A DNA stretch of 15,442 bases, taken from the NCBI GenBank assembly GCA_023442845.1, contig JAEZXC010000088.1, positions 1 to 15,442 on the forward strand, read 5' to 3'. How positions within the stretch are numbered: the first letter of the stretch is position 1; each line of letters opens with the position of its first letter. The translations under genes and the position numbers were made by a program. The notes beneath the pieces are model-generated. The model ran no database searches. It was not told the DNA's origin and was given only the letters and a program-made list of their open reading frames with translations. Origin of the DNA: Actinomycetes bacterium. GTDB lineage: Bacteria > Actinomycetota > Actinomycetes > Actinomycetales > Demequinaceae. Shown here piece after piece: positions 1-7,548 of the stretch.

Positions 1-228
1 GTCTACATGATTCTGTCGCCGGGGCTTTCGTACAGCTTCGACCTCCTGCAGTCGGGCCAGCACAACACCATTGCCTCGTTCATTGCGCTCCAGTTCCCGG
101 AGGCGAACTCTTCGGGGGTATCCGCTCTTATTGCGATGGGTCTCGCGTTGTTCATCATCACGCTGCTCGTCAACATGTTGGCGCGCTGGGTCGTGTCGCG
201 TCGTGCCGAGTTCTCGGGGGCCAACTGA
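1..228 (+). CDS. pstC: Phosphate ABC transporter permease PstC, C-terminal part
   Basis: The frame is open from base 1 and stops at 226-228, leaving the last 75 residues of a protein whose 5' end is outside the window. PstC is one of the two inner-membrane permease subunits of the high-affinity phosphate importer PstSCAB. The visible part has a hydrophobic helix at about 37-58 of the fragment, followed by a short basic cytoplasmic tail, as at the end of PstC. The call rests mainly on context: the pstA start codon lies 1 nt after this stop and pstB follows, the canonical pstC-pstA-pstB order. The fragment is too short to show the permease EAA loop. Confidence 0.85.
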   Translation, partial: VYMILSPGLSYSFDLLQSGQHNTIASFIALQFPEANSSGVSALIAMGLALFIITLLVNMLARWVVSRRAEFSGAN

Positions 229-229
229 C

Positions 230-1189
230 ATGGCAACACATGTGACGTCATCGCCGTTTGGTGAGCTCTCCACCCGTCGCAAGGTCGTGAATGGCTTGAT
301 GACGGTGCTGATCTACGGCGCCTTCGCACTCGCTCTCGTCCCGCTCTTGTGGCTGTCGGCGACTGTCGTCAGCCGGGGCATCGACCGGTTCATGGTTGAC
401 AGCAACGGGGACGCGCAGTTCAACCTGGACTTCCTCAACCAGTCAATGCGGGGGATCTTTGGTGGGATGCCCGAAGGCGGCATCGCGCACGCCATTGCCG
501 GCACCCTCGCCATCACCTTGGCTGCCACGCTGATCTCGGTTCCCATCGGCCTGCTCGCCGCGGTGTACCTCGTCGAGTACGGCAAGGGCACTCTCAAGCG
601 CGCACTGACATTCCTCGTTGACGTGATGACGGGAATCCCGTCGATCGTCGCCGGCCTTTTCGCCTACGCGGTCTTCGCGGTGGTTGTGGGCCCCGGCACC
701 AAGCTCGGTATCGTCGGCGCGGTTGCGCTCGCGTTGCTCATGATCCCTGTTGTGGTGCGAGCGACCGAAGAGATGCTGAAGTTGGTGCCAAACGAACTGC
801 GTGAGGCGTCGTATGCGCTCGGTGTGCCCAAGTGGCTCACTGTGCTCAAGGTGGTCGTCCGCACCGCCGCCGCAGGCATCACGACAGGCGTGACGCTCGC
901 AATCGCACGTGTCATTGGCGAGACGGCTCCATTGCTCATCGCAGTGGGCGTCGCGGATTCGTACAACCTCAACCTATTTGACGGCCGCATGATGACGCTT
1001 CCGGTGTACATCGTTTCGGAATGGCGCAAGGGCGACCAGCCGTGCAACAACCCCGACATTGCGTGTGTACCCGAGATCACCGAGTACCGCGCCTGGGCGG
1101 CCGCCTTGGTGCTCATCCTCATCGTCATGGCGCTGAACCTCGTCGCGCGCCTCATTTCCAAGTACTTCTCGCCCAAGACCGGCCGCTAG
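230..1189 (+). CDS. pstA: Phosphate ABC transporter permease PstA
   Basis: Second membrane subunit of the PstSCAB phosphate importer (319 aa). The ATG at 230 starts 1 nt after the pstC stop, giving MATHVTSS; the frame is open further upstream but that part lies over pstC and does not look like protein. Hydrophobic helices are visible at about 22-46, 88-113, 127-153, 158-176, 218-240 and 288-309. The BPD_transp_1 EAA-type loop that contacts the ATPase is at about 189-229 (NELREASYALGVP onward, ending ARVIGETAP), as expected for PstA. A loop near 268-286, before the last helix, holds two cysteines (C272, C279). The gene is co-transcribed with pstC and pstB. In actinobacteria this operon is normally induced by phosphate starvation, but the controlling promoter lies outside the window. 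Confidence 0.95.
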   Translation: MATHVTSSPFGELSTRRKVVNGLMTVLIYGAFALALVPLLWLSATVVSRGIDRFMVDSNGDAQFNLDFLNQSMRGIFGGMPEGGIAHAIAGTLAITLAATLISVPIGLLAAVYLVEYGKGTLKRALTFLVDVMTGIPSIVAGLFAYAVFAVVVGPGTKLGIVGAVALALLMIPVVVRATEEMLKLVPNELREASYALGVPKWLTVLKVVVRTAAAGITTGVTLAIARVIGETAPLLIAVGVADSYNLNLFDGRMMTLPVYIVSEWRKGDQPCNNPDIACVPEITEYRAWAAALVLILIVMALNLVARLISKYFSPKTGR

Positions 1190-1204
1190 GACAAGGACCC
1201 CACC

Positions 1205-1984
1205 GTGAGCAAGCGTATTGACGTCAATAACTTGAACGTCTTCTATGGCGACTTCTTGGCCGTCGAGGATGTGTCACTCTCGATCGAGTCCAAGTCGGTG
1301 ACCGCGTTTATCGGTCCGTCTGGATGCGGAAAGTCAACCTTCCTCAGAACCCTCAACCGCATGCATGAGGTGATTCCCGGCGCTCGTGTTGAGGGCGAGG
1401 TGTTGATGGATGGCACCAACTTGTACGGCGCCGGTGTCGACCCCGTTGCTGTGCGCCGCCACGTTGGCATGGTGTTCCAGCGTCCCAACCCGTTTCCCAC
1501 GATGTCGATCGCTGAGAACGTCGTCGCTGGAGTGAAGCTCAACAACAAGCGGATGTCGAAGAGTGCAACGGACGAACTCGTCGAGTCCTCGCTGCGGGGC
1601 GCGAACCTGTGGGAAGAAGTGAAGGACCGGTTGGACAAGCCGGGCTCGTCACTCTCAGGTGGTCAACAGCAGCGTTTGTGCATCGCCCGTGCCATTGCGA
1701 TCAAGCCGGACGTGCTCCTCATGGACGAGCCATGTTCTGCTCTCGACCCGATTTCGACACTCGCGATTGAAGACCTCATCCACGAGTTGAAGTCCGAGTA
1801 CACGATCGTCATTGTCACGCACAACATGCAACAGGCAGCACGGGTGTCGGACCGCACTGCGTTCTTCAACATTGCGGGCACCGGCAAGCCGGGCAAGCTC
1901 ATTGAGATGGACGACACGACGACGATCTTCTCGGCACCGGCTGAGAAGGCGACGGAAGACTACATCTCGGGACGCTTCGGCTGA
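1205..1984 (+). CDS. pstB: Phosphate ABC transporter ATP-binding protein PstB
   Basis: Cytoplasmic ATPase that powers the PstSCAB phosphate importer (259 aa, the usual PstB length). Start GTG at 1205, with an AAGGA-type ribosome site in the 15-nt gap after pstA. All ABC motifs are present: Walker A GPSGCGKST at 37-45, Q-loop Q92 within the PstB-typical FQRPNPFP, signature LSGGQQQR at 150-157, Walker B ending D174-E175, and H-loop H206. The C-terminus (EDYISGRFG) is the usual PstB ending. It is the last gene of the visible operon. phoU, which often follows pstB, is absent here; instead a convergent lipoprotein gene ends 25 bp downstream. Confidence 0.97.
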   Translation: MSKRIDVNNLNVFYGDFLAVEDVSLSIESKSVTAFIGPSGCGKSTFLRTLNRMHEVIPGARVEGEVLMDGTNLYGAGVDPVAVRRHVGMVFQRPNPFPTMSIAENVVAGVKLNNKRMSKSATDELVESSLRGANLWEEVKDRLDKPGSSLSGGQQQRLCIARAIAIKPDVLLMDEPCSALDPISTLAIEDLIHELKSEYTIVIVTHNMQQAARVSDRTAFFNIAGTGKPGKLIEMDDTTTIFSAPAEKATEDYISGRFG

Positions 1985-2009
1985 GTTCTCGCAGCCGAAG
2001 CAGGATTCG

Positions 2010-2486
2010 CTAGTTGGCGGAGCCCTCGAGCGCCTCGAGTACCGCCCGGTATTCCTCAAGCGTGCCGTCGAGCACGGGCAGCGGCGAGGAGACGGGGGCA
2101 ACGCCCTCGATCTGGATTGACACCTCGGCGATGCCGCCCGCGGCAACAGGCGACGTCGTCACGAACTCACGCTCACCATCGCCCACGCCGAGAGTGACGA
2201 GGGTGTGCGGCGCAACGACGATCTCGGTTGAGTCGCCACCAATCGTGATGAGTACCCGCGCAGGTTCGTTGCCCTCGTTGTAGAGGGTGCCCACGAGCGC
2301 TCCGGGCTCGCCTGCGCCGCTGGAGATCAGCAGAAAGTTCTCCGTTGACACATCGCCGAGCTCAATGCCGATGCCATCCGAGGGGTCGTAAGCGTTCGAC
2401 GTCGTGATCGAGGCGGCTAAGGAACAAGCGGACAGCGACAATGCGGCGCCAAGAGCAAGGGCGGCGACCTTCACGCGTGCGTGCAC
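2010..2486 (-). CDS. Small secreted lipoprotein of unknown function
   Basis: Predicted 158-aa lipoprotein with no function I can name. The chosen start is the GTG at 2486, because a good ribosome site (AAAGGAAG) sits just upstream and the signal peptide then begins properly. A longer frame from an ATG at 2546 would add 20 residues that are not signal-like. The N-terminus has basic residues, a hydrophobic stretch at 7-18 and lipobox LSAC at 18-21, so Cys21 should be lipidated after cleavage by signal peptidase II. The mature part is rich in Gly, Val, Thr and Ile (predicted beta), without cysteine. From memory, short lipoproteins of this kind sit beside carD in other Micrococcales. It is convergent with pstB and divergent from carD. 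Confidence 0.75.
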   Translation of the reverse strand: MHARVKVAALALGAALSLSACSLAASITTSNAYDPSDGIGIELGDVSTENFLLISSGAGEPGALVGTLYNEGNEPARVLITIGGDSTEIVVAPHTLVTLGVGDGEREFVTTSPVAAGGIAEVSIQIEGVAPVSSPLPVLDGTLEEYRAVLEALEGSAN

Positions 2487-2517
2487 GGGTCTTCCTTTCG
2501 GGAGGGGACTGGGAATC

Positions 2518-2546
2518 AGGATAGTGGGCCATTTGCTCGCGCCCAA
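2518..2546 (-). promoter_or_regulatory. Predicted promoter of the lipoprotein gene
   Basis: Read on the minus strand, TTGGGC (2546-2541) and TATCCT (2523-2518) are separated by exactly 17 bp, a sigma-70-type arrangement. It lies about 30 bp upstream of the GTG start. The -10 fits TAnnnT; the -35 keeps the TTG. Called from sequence only. Confidence 0.45.
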
Positions 2547-2602
2547 CCGCGTGTCGCTCCATTGAGGGTAAGTAAAGGGACTGTATAGGGCGAGCGTTCG
2601 GG

Positions 2603-2611
2603 TGGTAGACT
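2603..2611 (+). promoter_or_regulatory. Predicted extended -10 promoter of carD
   Basis: TGG followed by TAGACT (2606-2611) forms an extended -10 element (TGn plus TAnnnT) about 32 bp before the carD ATG, which predicts transcription from about 2618. No convincing -35 sits at the usual distance. A weaker alternative is TTGAGG (2562-2567) with TATAGG (2584-2589), 16 bp apart. Confidence 0.45.
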
Positions 2612-2643
2612 AGGGGTCCGCATCGAAGGGGAATTGGACACTC

Positions 2644-3126
2644 ATGAACTTCGTCGTTGGCGAGACCGTCGTCTATCCGCACCACGGTGCAGCGCTCATT
2701 GAAGACATTAAGAAGCGCGTGATTCGTGGTGAGGAGAAGACGTATCTCAAACTCAAGGTCGCTCAGGGCGACCTGACGATTGAGGTCCCCGCAGAAAACG
2801 TTGACCTGGTTGGCGTTCGTGATGTTGTCGACGAGGCAGGCCTCGAGAGGGTGTTCGACGTATTGCGCGAACCGTACATCGAAGAGCCCACGAACTGGTC
2901 GCGCCGCTACAAGGCCAATGTCGAAAAGCTCGCCTCCGGCGATGTCATTCGCGTTGCTGAAGTGGTTCGCGACCTCAGCCGCCGTGACACCGACAAGGGC
3001 CTCAGCGCTGGCGAAAAGCGCATGCTCGCCAAGGCACGTCAGATCCTCGTCAGCGAACTCGCTCTCGCCGAGAAGTGCGACGAGCCCACAGCTGAGACGC
3101 GACTCGACGCGGTTCTCGCGTCGTGA
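2644..3126 (+). CDS. carD: CarD family RNA polymerase-binding transcription regulator
   Basis: CarD binds the beta subunit of RNA polymerase and stabilises open promoter complexes, notably at rRNA promoters; it is essential in mycobacteria. The 160-aa protein has the expected length. Residues 1-60 form the Tudor-like RNAP-interaction domain, starting with the typical MNFVVGETVVYPHHGAALI and followed by a KTYLKLKV strand. The remainder is the helical DNA-binding domain, including the conserved NWSRRYKAN segment and the basic GEKRMLAKARQILVSELAL helix. The ATG at 2644 is preceded by AAGGGGA. The stop overlaps the ispD start (GTGA), so ispD is probably translationally coupled; the same order is found in mycobacteria and many other actinobacteria. 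Confidence 0.95.
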   Translation: MNFVVGETVVYPHHGAALIEDIKKRVIRGEEKTYLKLKVAQGDLTIEVPAENVDLVGVRDVVDEAGLERVFDVLREPYIEEPTNWSRRYKANVEKLASGDVIRVAEVVRDLSRRDTDKGLSAGEKRMLAKARQILVSELALAEKCDEPTAETRLDAVLAS

Positions 3127-3791
3127 CCATCGCGGCCGTTCTCACGGCCGCAGGTAGCGGCTCTCGCCTTGGTTGCGATGTTCCTAAGGCCCTGGCCACC
3201 GTCAATGGAGTACCACTCGTGCGATGGGCGGCGTCGGCACTGGCGACTGTCGCTGAACGCATTGTGGTGACGAGCCCCGCTGACGCTTTGGCTGACTTCT
3301 CTCAGGCTCTCGCCGGGGTGCCAGCCGAGATCAATATTGTGGCTGGCGGCACGACGCGCCAAGACTCAGTGCGTGAAGGTGTCGAGCGTCTTGCAGATCT
3401 CGACGCTGAAGCGGTTGTTCTCGTGCACGACGCCGCGCGGCCATTCATGCCCGTCGCCGTGTTTGGGCGCCTGATCGAGGCTGCGGAACATCACGACGCC
3501 GCGATACCAGTGCTTCCCGTCGTCGACACGATTGTCTCGGGCGTGGGTGGACCGGTCAGCTATTTGGATCGCCCGAGCCTGGGGGCAGTTCAGACTCCGC
3601 AAGCGATTCGTTTAGGCCCGCTTCGAGACGTTCATCGCCGCGCGCTCGAAGACGGCGTCGAGTCCACGGATGACGGAAGCCTTGCCCTCCATTACGGCTA
3701 CTCACTGGCCACCGTGGCCGGAGACCCACTCGGACGCAAGATCACGTATCCAGAGGATCTTGAGTTCTTTGAGCGGAGGTCGCGACCGTGA
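3123..3791 (+). CDS. ispD: 2-C-methyl-D-erythritol 4-phosphate cytidylyltransferase IspD
   Basis: Third step of the MEP isoprenoid pathway: joins CTP and 2-C-methylerythritol 4-phosphate to give CDP-methylerythritol. The 222-aa length is typical. The nucleotide-binding loop AAGSGSRLG lies at 9-17 with R15, and K22 follows (PKAL). The VHDAARPF motif (101-108) carries metal-associated D103 and R106. Further family signatures are R150, QTPQ at 157-160, TDD at 182-184 and K206 in KITYPED. The GTG start overlaps the carD stop and the stop overlaps the ispF GTG, so carD-ispD-ispF looks like one coupled translation unit. IspD and IspF act two steps apart in the pathway; IspE is not encoded here. Confidence 0.96.
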   Translation: MTIAAVLTAAGSGSRLGCDVPKALATVNGVPLVRWAASALATVAERIVVTSPADALADFSQALAGVPAEINIVAGGTTRQDSVREGVERLADLDAEAVVLVHDAARPFMPVAVFGRLIEAAEHHDAAIPVLPVVDTIVSGVGGPVSYLDRPSLGAVQTPQAIRLGPLRDVHRRALEDGVESTDDGSLALHYGYSLATVAGDPLGRKITYPEDLEFFERRSRP

Positions 3792-4261
3792 GCACTCGCA
3801 CCGGCATTGGCGTTGACATTCACGCGTACGGTGAGGGCGCCGGCTTGCGCTTGGCTGGCCTCGAGTGGCCCGAGGAGCAGCGGCTCGAGGGCCATTCGGA
3901 CGCGGACGTCGCGGCCCATGCGATCTGCGACGCAATCCTCTCGGCAGCTGGTTTGGGTGACCTGGGGGAGCACTTTGGTACTGCTCGCCCGGAATGGGCG
4001 GGGGCGTCTGGTCTCGCGCTCATCGAGGAGTCGGCACGGATTGTGCGTGACGCCGGTTTCGAGATCGTCAACGCCGCGGTGCAGGTCATCGGAAATCGTC
4101 CCAAGATCGGCCCGCGTCGAGCACAGGCGCAAGAAGCGTTGAGCGCGGCGCTTGGTGCGCCGGTCAGCGTCTCTGGCACAACCACCGACGGGCTCGGCCT
4201 CACAGGCCGCGGCGAAGGCATCGCCGCGATCGCAACGGCGCTGGTGGCGTCCAGCGCGTAA
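3788..4261 (+). CDS. ispF: 2-C-methyl-D-erythritol 2,4-cyclodiphosphate synthase IspF
   Basis: Fifth step of the MEP pathway: cyclises CDP-methylerythritol 2-phosphate to the 2,4-cyclodiphosphate, releasing CMP. At 157 aa it has the usual length. The zinc ligands of the family appear as D10 and H12 (GVDIHAYG) and H44 (GHSDADVAAH), each two residues later than in E. coli IspF (D8, H10, H42). The C-terminal TTTDGLGLTGRGEGIAAIA segment is the family signature that lines the nucleotide site. GTG start at 3788, overlapping the ispD stop by 4 nt. A 62-nt gap follows before cysS. Confidence 0.97.
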   Translation: MSTRTGIGVDIHAYGEGAGLRLAGLEWPEEQRLEGHSDADVAAHAICDAILSAAGLGDLGEHFGTARPEWAGASGLALIEESARIVRDAGFEIVNAAVQVIGNRPKIGPRRAQAQEALSAALGAPVSVSGTTTDGLGLTGRGEGIAAIATALVASSA

Positions 4262-4310
4262 CCAGGCCTGGCGTCAGGCGCGCGGTGGGGTCTCACGCGT
4301 AAGTCCCAGG

Positions 4311-4316
4311 TAGCCT
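4311..4316 (+). promoter_or_regulatory. Leaderless-type -10 promoter element of cysS
   Basis: TAGCCT (TAnnnT) ends 7 nt before the GTG start of cysS, so a transcript would begin at or beside the start codon. No good Shine-Dalgarno sequence is present, in keeping with a leaderless mRNA. No -35 match is visible. The 62-nt gap after ispF is the only break in the carD-to-rlmB block. Confidence 0.5.
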
Positions 4317-4323
4317 TGCACAC

Positions 4324-5745
4324 GTGACTCTGCGCCTATTCGATACCGCCACCCGCGAGGAGCGTGATTTTGTTCCGCTCACTCCCGGCCAGGTTGGCGT
4401 GTACCTGTGCGGGCCAACGGTCCAAGGCAGCCCCCATGTCGGCCATCTGCGTAGCGCTGTCGCCTTCGATGTGTTGCAGCGTTGGCTCGAGCGCTCGGGC
4501 TACGCCGTCACGATGGTGCGCAATGTCACGGATATCGACGACAAGACTCTCGACAAGGCCGCTGAAGCGGGATGGCAATGGTGGGCGTGGGCGCTCAGGT
4601 TTGAACGCGAGTTCCAGGCCGCATACGCCGCTGTTGGCGTGAAGCCACCCGCAGCTGAGCCGCGCGCCACGGGCCACATTCCCGAGATCATCGCTCTCAT
4701 CGAACAGCTCGTTGAGCGCGGTCACGCATATGAGAATGACGGTTCCGTCTACTTTGACGTTCACTCTTTTGACGCCTACGGCGCCCTGACGAACCAGGGC
4801 ATCGATGACCTCACCCCCGCGACCGATGCGCCCGTCGAGGCGAAGCGCGACCCCCGTGACTTCGCCTTGTGGAAGGCGCGCAAGGATGGCGAGCCCGAGA
4901 CCGCTTCGTGGGATTCCCCATGGGGCAAGGGCCGCCCAGGCTGGCACATTGAGTGCTCGGCCATGGCACGACGCTATTTGGGCGATGCCTTCGACATTCA
5001 CGGCGGCGGCCTTGACCTGCGCTTCCCGCACCACGAGAACGAGCAGGCGCAGTCCCGCGCCGCAGGCTACGACTTCGCGCACCTATGGATGCACTCGGCG
5101 TGGGTGACGCAGTCGGGCGCAAAGATGTCGAAGTCGCTCGGCAACGGTCTGCTCGTTTCTGAGGTGCTCGCGCGTTACCCAGCACCGGCCTTGCGTCTTG
5201 CGCTTGCGCAGGTCCACTACCGCTCAATGCTGGAGTACTCCGACGCGGTGATGGACGACGCGACGGCAACCTGGTCGCGACTCGCAGGCTTTGTCGAGCG
5301 AGCGACCGAGCGCGTGGGTGGCTTTAGTCGCGAGGAGGTCGAGGCGGCAGCACTGCCGGACGCCTTCGTCGACGCGATGAACGATGACCTCGCAGTGCCG
5401 CGCGCACTCGCGCACGTCCACGAGACGGTGCGTACAGGCAACGCCGCGGTGAACGCGGGGGACATCGACGCAACGCGCGAGGCGCTACTGAGCGTGCGCG
5501 CGATGCTGAGCGTGCTCGGCCTTGATCCTCTTGCGACTGAGTGGCAGCACGTTGACGCGAGCTCCGAGGCTGCGATGCGGGCACTCGACGTGATGGTGAA
5601 GGCGGATATTGAAGCTCGCGCCGAAGCGCGCGCGGCGAAGGACTGGGCCACTGCCGACGAAATCCGGGACCGCCTTGCTGCGGCTGGCATCGTGGTGGAG
5701 GACTCTGCTGAAGGCGTGCGATGGTCGCTCGCGAGCGACGACTGA
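4324..5745 (+). CDS. cysS: Cysteinyl-tRNA synthetase
   Basis: Class I aminoacyl-tRNA synthetase that charges tRNA-Cys (473 aa). The ATP-site HIGH motif is HVGH at 38-41 and KMSKS is at 267-271. The zinc ligands that give cysteine specificity are all present: C29, C211 (in GWHIECSAM), H236 and E240 (in PHHENE), matching E. coli C28, C209, H234, E238. The full length and the C-terminal helical tRNA-binding region separate it from the shorter paralogue MshC of mycothiol synthesis, which is about 410 aa. GTG start at 4324, preceded by a -10-like box and no clear ribosome site, so probably leaderless. rlmB follows after 14 nt. Confidence 0.96.
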   Translation: MTLRLFDTATREERDFVPLTPGQVGVYLCGPTVQGSPHVGHLRSAVAFDVLQRWLERSGYAVTMVRNVTDIDDKTLDKAAEAGWQWWAWALRFEREFQAAYAAVGVKPPAAEPRATGHIPEIIALIEQLVERGHAYENDGSVYFDVHSFDAYGALTNQGIDDLTPATDAPVEAKRDPRDFALWKARKDGEPETASWDSPWGKGRPGWHIECSAMARRYLGDAFDIHGGGLDLRFPHHENEQAQSRAAGYDFAHLWMHSAWVTQSGAKMSKSLGNGLLVSEVLARYPAPALRLALAQVHYRSMLEYSDAVMDDATATWSRLAGFVERATERVGGFSREEVEAAALPDAFVDAMNDDLAVPRALAHVHETVRTGNAAVNAGDIDATREALLSVRAMLSVLGLDPLATEWQHVDASSEAAMRALDVMVKADIEARAEARAAKDWATADEIRDRLAAAGIVVEDSAEGVRWSLASDD

Positions 5746-5759
5746 CCTGAGGAGACCTC

Positions 5760-6719
5760 ATGGCTGGCAATCAAAAGCGACCCGGCGCGACGCGGCGGAT
5801 CAAGAAGGGCCCTTCCGTCGGCACTGGCGGCCACGGGCGCAAGGCTCTCGAAGGCAAGGGCCCCACGCCCAAGGCTGAGGATCGGCCGTATCACAAGGCC
5901 TTCAAGGCGAAGCAGGCGGCCGAGCGCGAGGCCGCGAAGAAGACGAAGCGAACGGGCTCGGGCCCCCGCGATCGCACGTCGCGCGCCGACGACATTGTCA
6001 TTGGCCGCAATAGCGTTCTTGAGGCGATGCGAGCCGAGTTGCCCGCGCACGAGCTCCTTGTCTTCCAGCACATTGAGGCCGACGATCGGGTCGCCGAAAT
6101 TGTCTCGCTCGCCATCGAGCGTGAGGTCCCGGTGCGTGAGGTCACCAAGGCGGTGCTTGACCGCGTGGCCGATGGAAGTCCACATCAGGGCGTTGCGCTC
6201 GAGGTGGCTCCGTACGAGTACCTCGACCCAGCTGACCTTCTGGAAGCACCAAGCCCCGCACGGATCATCGCGCTCGACGGCATTCAAGACCCGCGCAATC
6301 TGGGTGCGATCATCCGCTCGGCCGCGGCTTTTGGTGCGGCGGGTGCCGTCATCCCTGAACGGCGCGCTGCAGGCGTGACCGTCGCGGCATGGAAGGTGTC
6401 GGCAGGCGCTGCGGCTCGGTTCCCCGTGGCTCGCGCCACCAACCTCGTCCGCGCTCTCGAGGACTACAAGAAGGCTGGGCTCTTTGTGCTCGGTCTCGAC
6501 GCGGATGGCGATGTTGAACTCGCCGAATCCTCCCTGCTCGACGGGCCCCTTGTCATCGTTGTAGGCGCCGAGGGCGCCGGCCTGTCGCGGCTCGTCCGCG
6601 AGACGTGTGATCAGGTGGCGTCGATCCCGATCGCTGCTGCGACGGAGAGCCTCAACGCCTCTGTCGCCGCCTCCATCGCGCTCTACGAAGCCGCGAAAGC
6701 GTCGGCCAAGCCCAACTGA
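5760..6719 (+). CDS. rlmB: 23S rRNA 2'-O-methyltransferase, RlmB/TrmH (SPOUT) family
   Basis: AdoMet-dependent methyltransferase expected to 2'-O-methylate a guanosine of 23S rRNA (G2251 in E. coli numbering) (319 aa). Residues 1-75 are a very basic Lys/Arg/Gly-rich extension, probably disordered and RNA-binding. Next come an SpoU substrate-binding domain (about 78-150, starting IVIGRNSVLEAM) and the SPOUT knot: motif 1 DGIQDPRNLGAIIRSA at 173-188 with N180 and R186, motif 2 GAEGAG at 269-274, and motif 3 ESLNASVAASIALYE at 296-310. ATG at 5760 follows a GAGGAG ribosome site. The order cysS-rlmB is conserved in actinobacteria. Its last 37 bp overlap the convergent HAD gene. The exact rRNA target is inferred from family. 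Confidence 0.92.
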   Translation: MAGNQKRPGATRRIKKGPSVGTGGHGRKALEGKGPTPKAEDRPYHKAFKAKQAAEREAAKKTKRTGSGPRDRTSRADDIVIGRNSVLEAMRAELPAHELLVFQHIEADDRVAEIVSLAIEREVPVREVTKAVLDRVADGSPHQGVALEVAPYEYLDPADLLEAPSPARIIALDGIQDPRNLGAIIRSAAAFGAAGAVIPERRAAGVTVAAWKVSAGAAARFPVARATNLVRALEDYKKAGLFVLGLDADGDVELAESSLLDGPLVIVVGAEGAGLSRLVRETCDQVASIPIAAATESLNASVAASIALYEAAKASAKPN

Positions 6720-7546
6720 GCAAAGCCCACCGCCACGCCGTTGTCGCCTGGCCCGGGAACCACGAGGTCCGCTACGTCGATCACCTCAGCCACGCCGTCG
6801 GCCATAGCGACGCCGACTCCGGCATATCGGATCATCCCGAGATCGTTGAGGTTGTCTCCAAAGGCGACGGTGTCCTCACGGGGGATGCCGAGCCACGCAA
6901 TCGCTGCCTCGACCCCGATCGCCTTGTCGACGCGACTGAGGTAGAGCTCGCCCGAGCCGACGCCGAGGTCGGCGATCGAAGAGGGGAACACCGACACAAC
7001 GGGGCCAAGCACGTCGGCGATCTCCGTCAGCGGCACTGGCCCGTCAAAGGCGGTGATCTTGCCGACGCCGATGGGGCTCAGCGTCTCGTGTACCTCGATC
7101 GCGGCAACGATATTGGTGAGCGTGGCAAGGTGTTCGAAGCCCGGCTCGGCGGAGAGGGCAGCGCGCGCCGCGAGCAGGTCGTATGAGTCCTGACGCGCAA
7201 AGGTGCCTTCGGCCGTCTCCAGGAGGTAATGGGTGCCCGCCTCGTCGAGAAGCCGCAACGCCTCACGGGTCAGTTCCTCCGGGAAGCGAATGTCCTGGAT
7301 CACCTCGCCGCCAATGACAACGTATGCCCCCGCGCTTGCCACAACCCCATCGAAGCCAGCGCGCAGGAGTTCGTCGCCGATGAGCGAGACGGGACGACCC
7401 GTGCACAAGAACACTGCATGGCCCGCCGCGCGCGCCTCCGCAACGGCGCGGGCGTGCGCCTCGGGAACTGAACCGTGGGATGCGTAGGTGCCGTCCACAT
7501 CCAAGAACACTGCGCGTCGGCGCGACGCCAACTTCCCTTGGGGCAC
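6683..7546 (-). CDS. Cof-type HAD superfamily phosphatase
   Basis: Predicted 287-aa cytoplasmic phosphohydrolase of HAD subclass IIB (Cof-like), a group that acts on sugar phosphates and similar small metabolites. Motif I is FLDVDGT with nucleophile D16 and acid/base D18; motif II is T49 in CTGR; motif III lysine is K208; motif IV is GDNLND with D231 and D235. The cap lies between motifs II and III. The chosen start is the GTG at 7546, two nt after the stop of the DUF4032 gene, with GGGGAG upstream; the open frame extends further back, but over DUF4032 coding sequence with no family similarity. Substrate unknown. The last 37 bp overlap rlmB tail to tail. Confidence 0.88.
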   Translation of the reverse strand: MPQGKLASRRRAVFLDVDGTYASHGSVPEAHARAVAEARAAGHAVFLCTGRPVSLIGDELLRAGFDGVVASAGAYVVIGGEVIQDIRFPEELTREALRLLDEAGTHYLLETAEGTFARQDSYDLLAARAALSAEPGFEHLATLTNIVAAIEVHETLSPIGVGKITAFDGPVPLTEIADVLGPVVSVFPSSIADLGVGSGELYLSRVDKAIGVEAAIAWLGIPREDTVAFGDNLNDLGMIRYAGVGVAMADGVAEVIDVADLVVPGPGDNGVAVGFAQLGLADAFAAS

Positions 7547-7548
7547 TG

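Noticed and set aside
71..229. Upstream extension of pstA to 71
   Set aside because: The extra 53 residues lie over the pstC coding end and are Arg/Ser-rich; the ATG at 230 gives a normal PstA N-terminus.
242..249. TGACGTCA palindrome near the pstA start
   Set aside because: It lies within codons 5-7 of pstA, is only 8 bp, and is expected by chance in high-GC DNA.
4262..4271. CCAGGCCTGG palindrome after ispF
   Set aside because: Ten bases with no loop cannot form a useful RNA hairpin; no regulator site of this form is known to me.
5217..6287. 356-codon open frame on the minus strand across cysS and rlmB
   Set aside because: Antisense to two clear genes, low-complexity Ser/Ala/Arg composition, no domain and no ribosome site.
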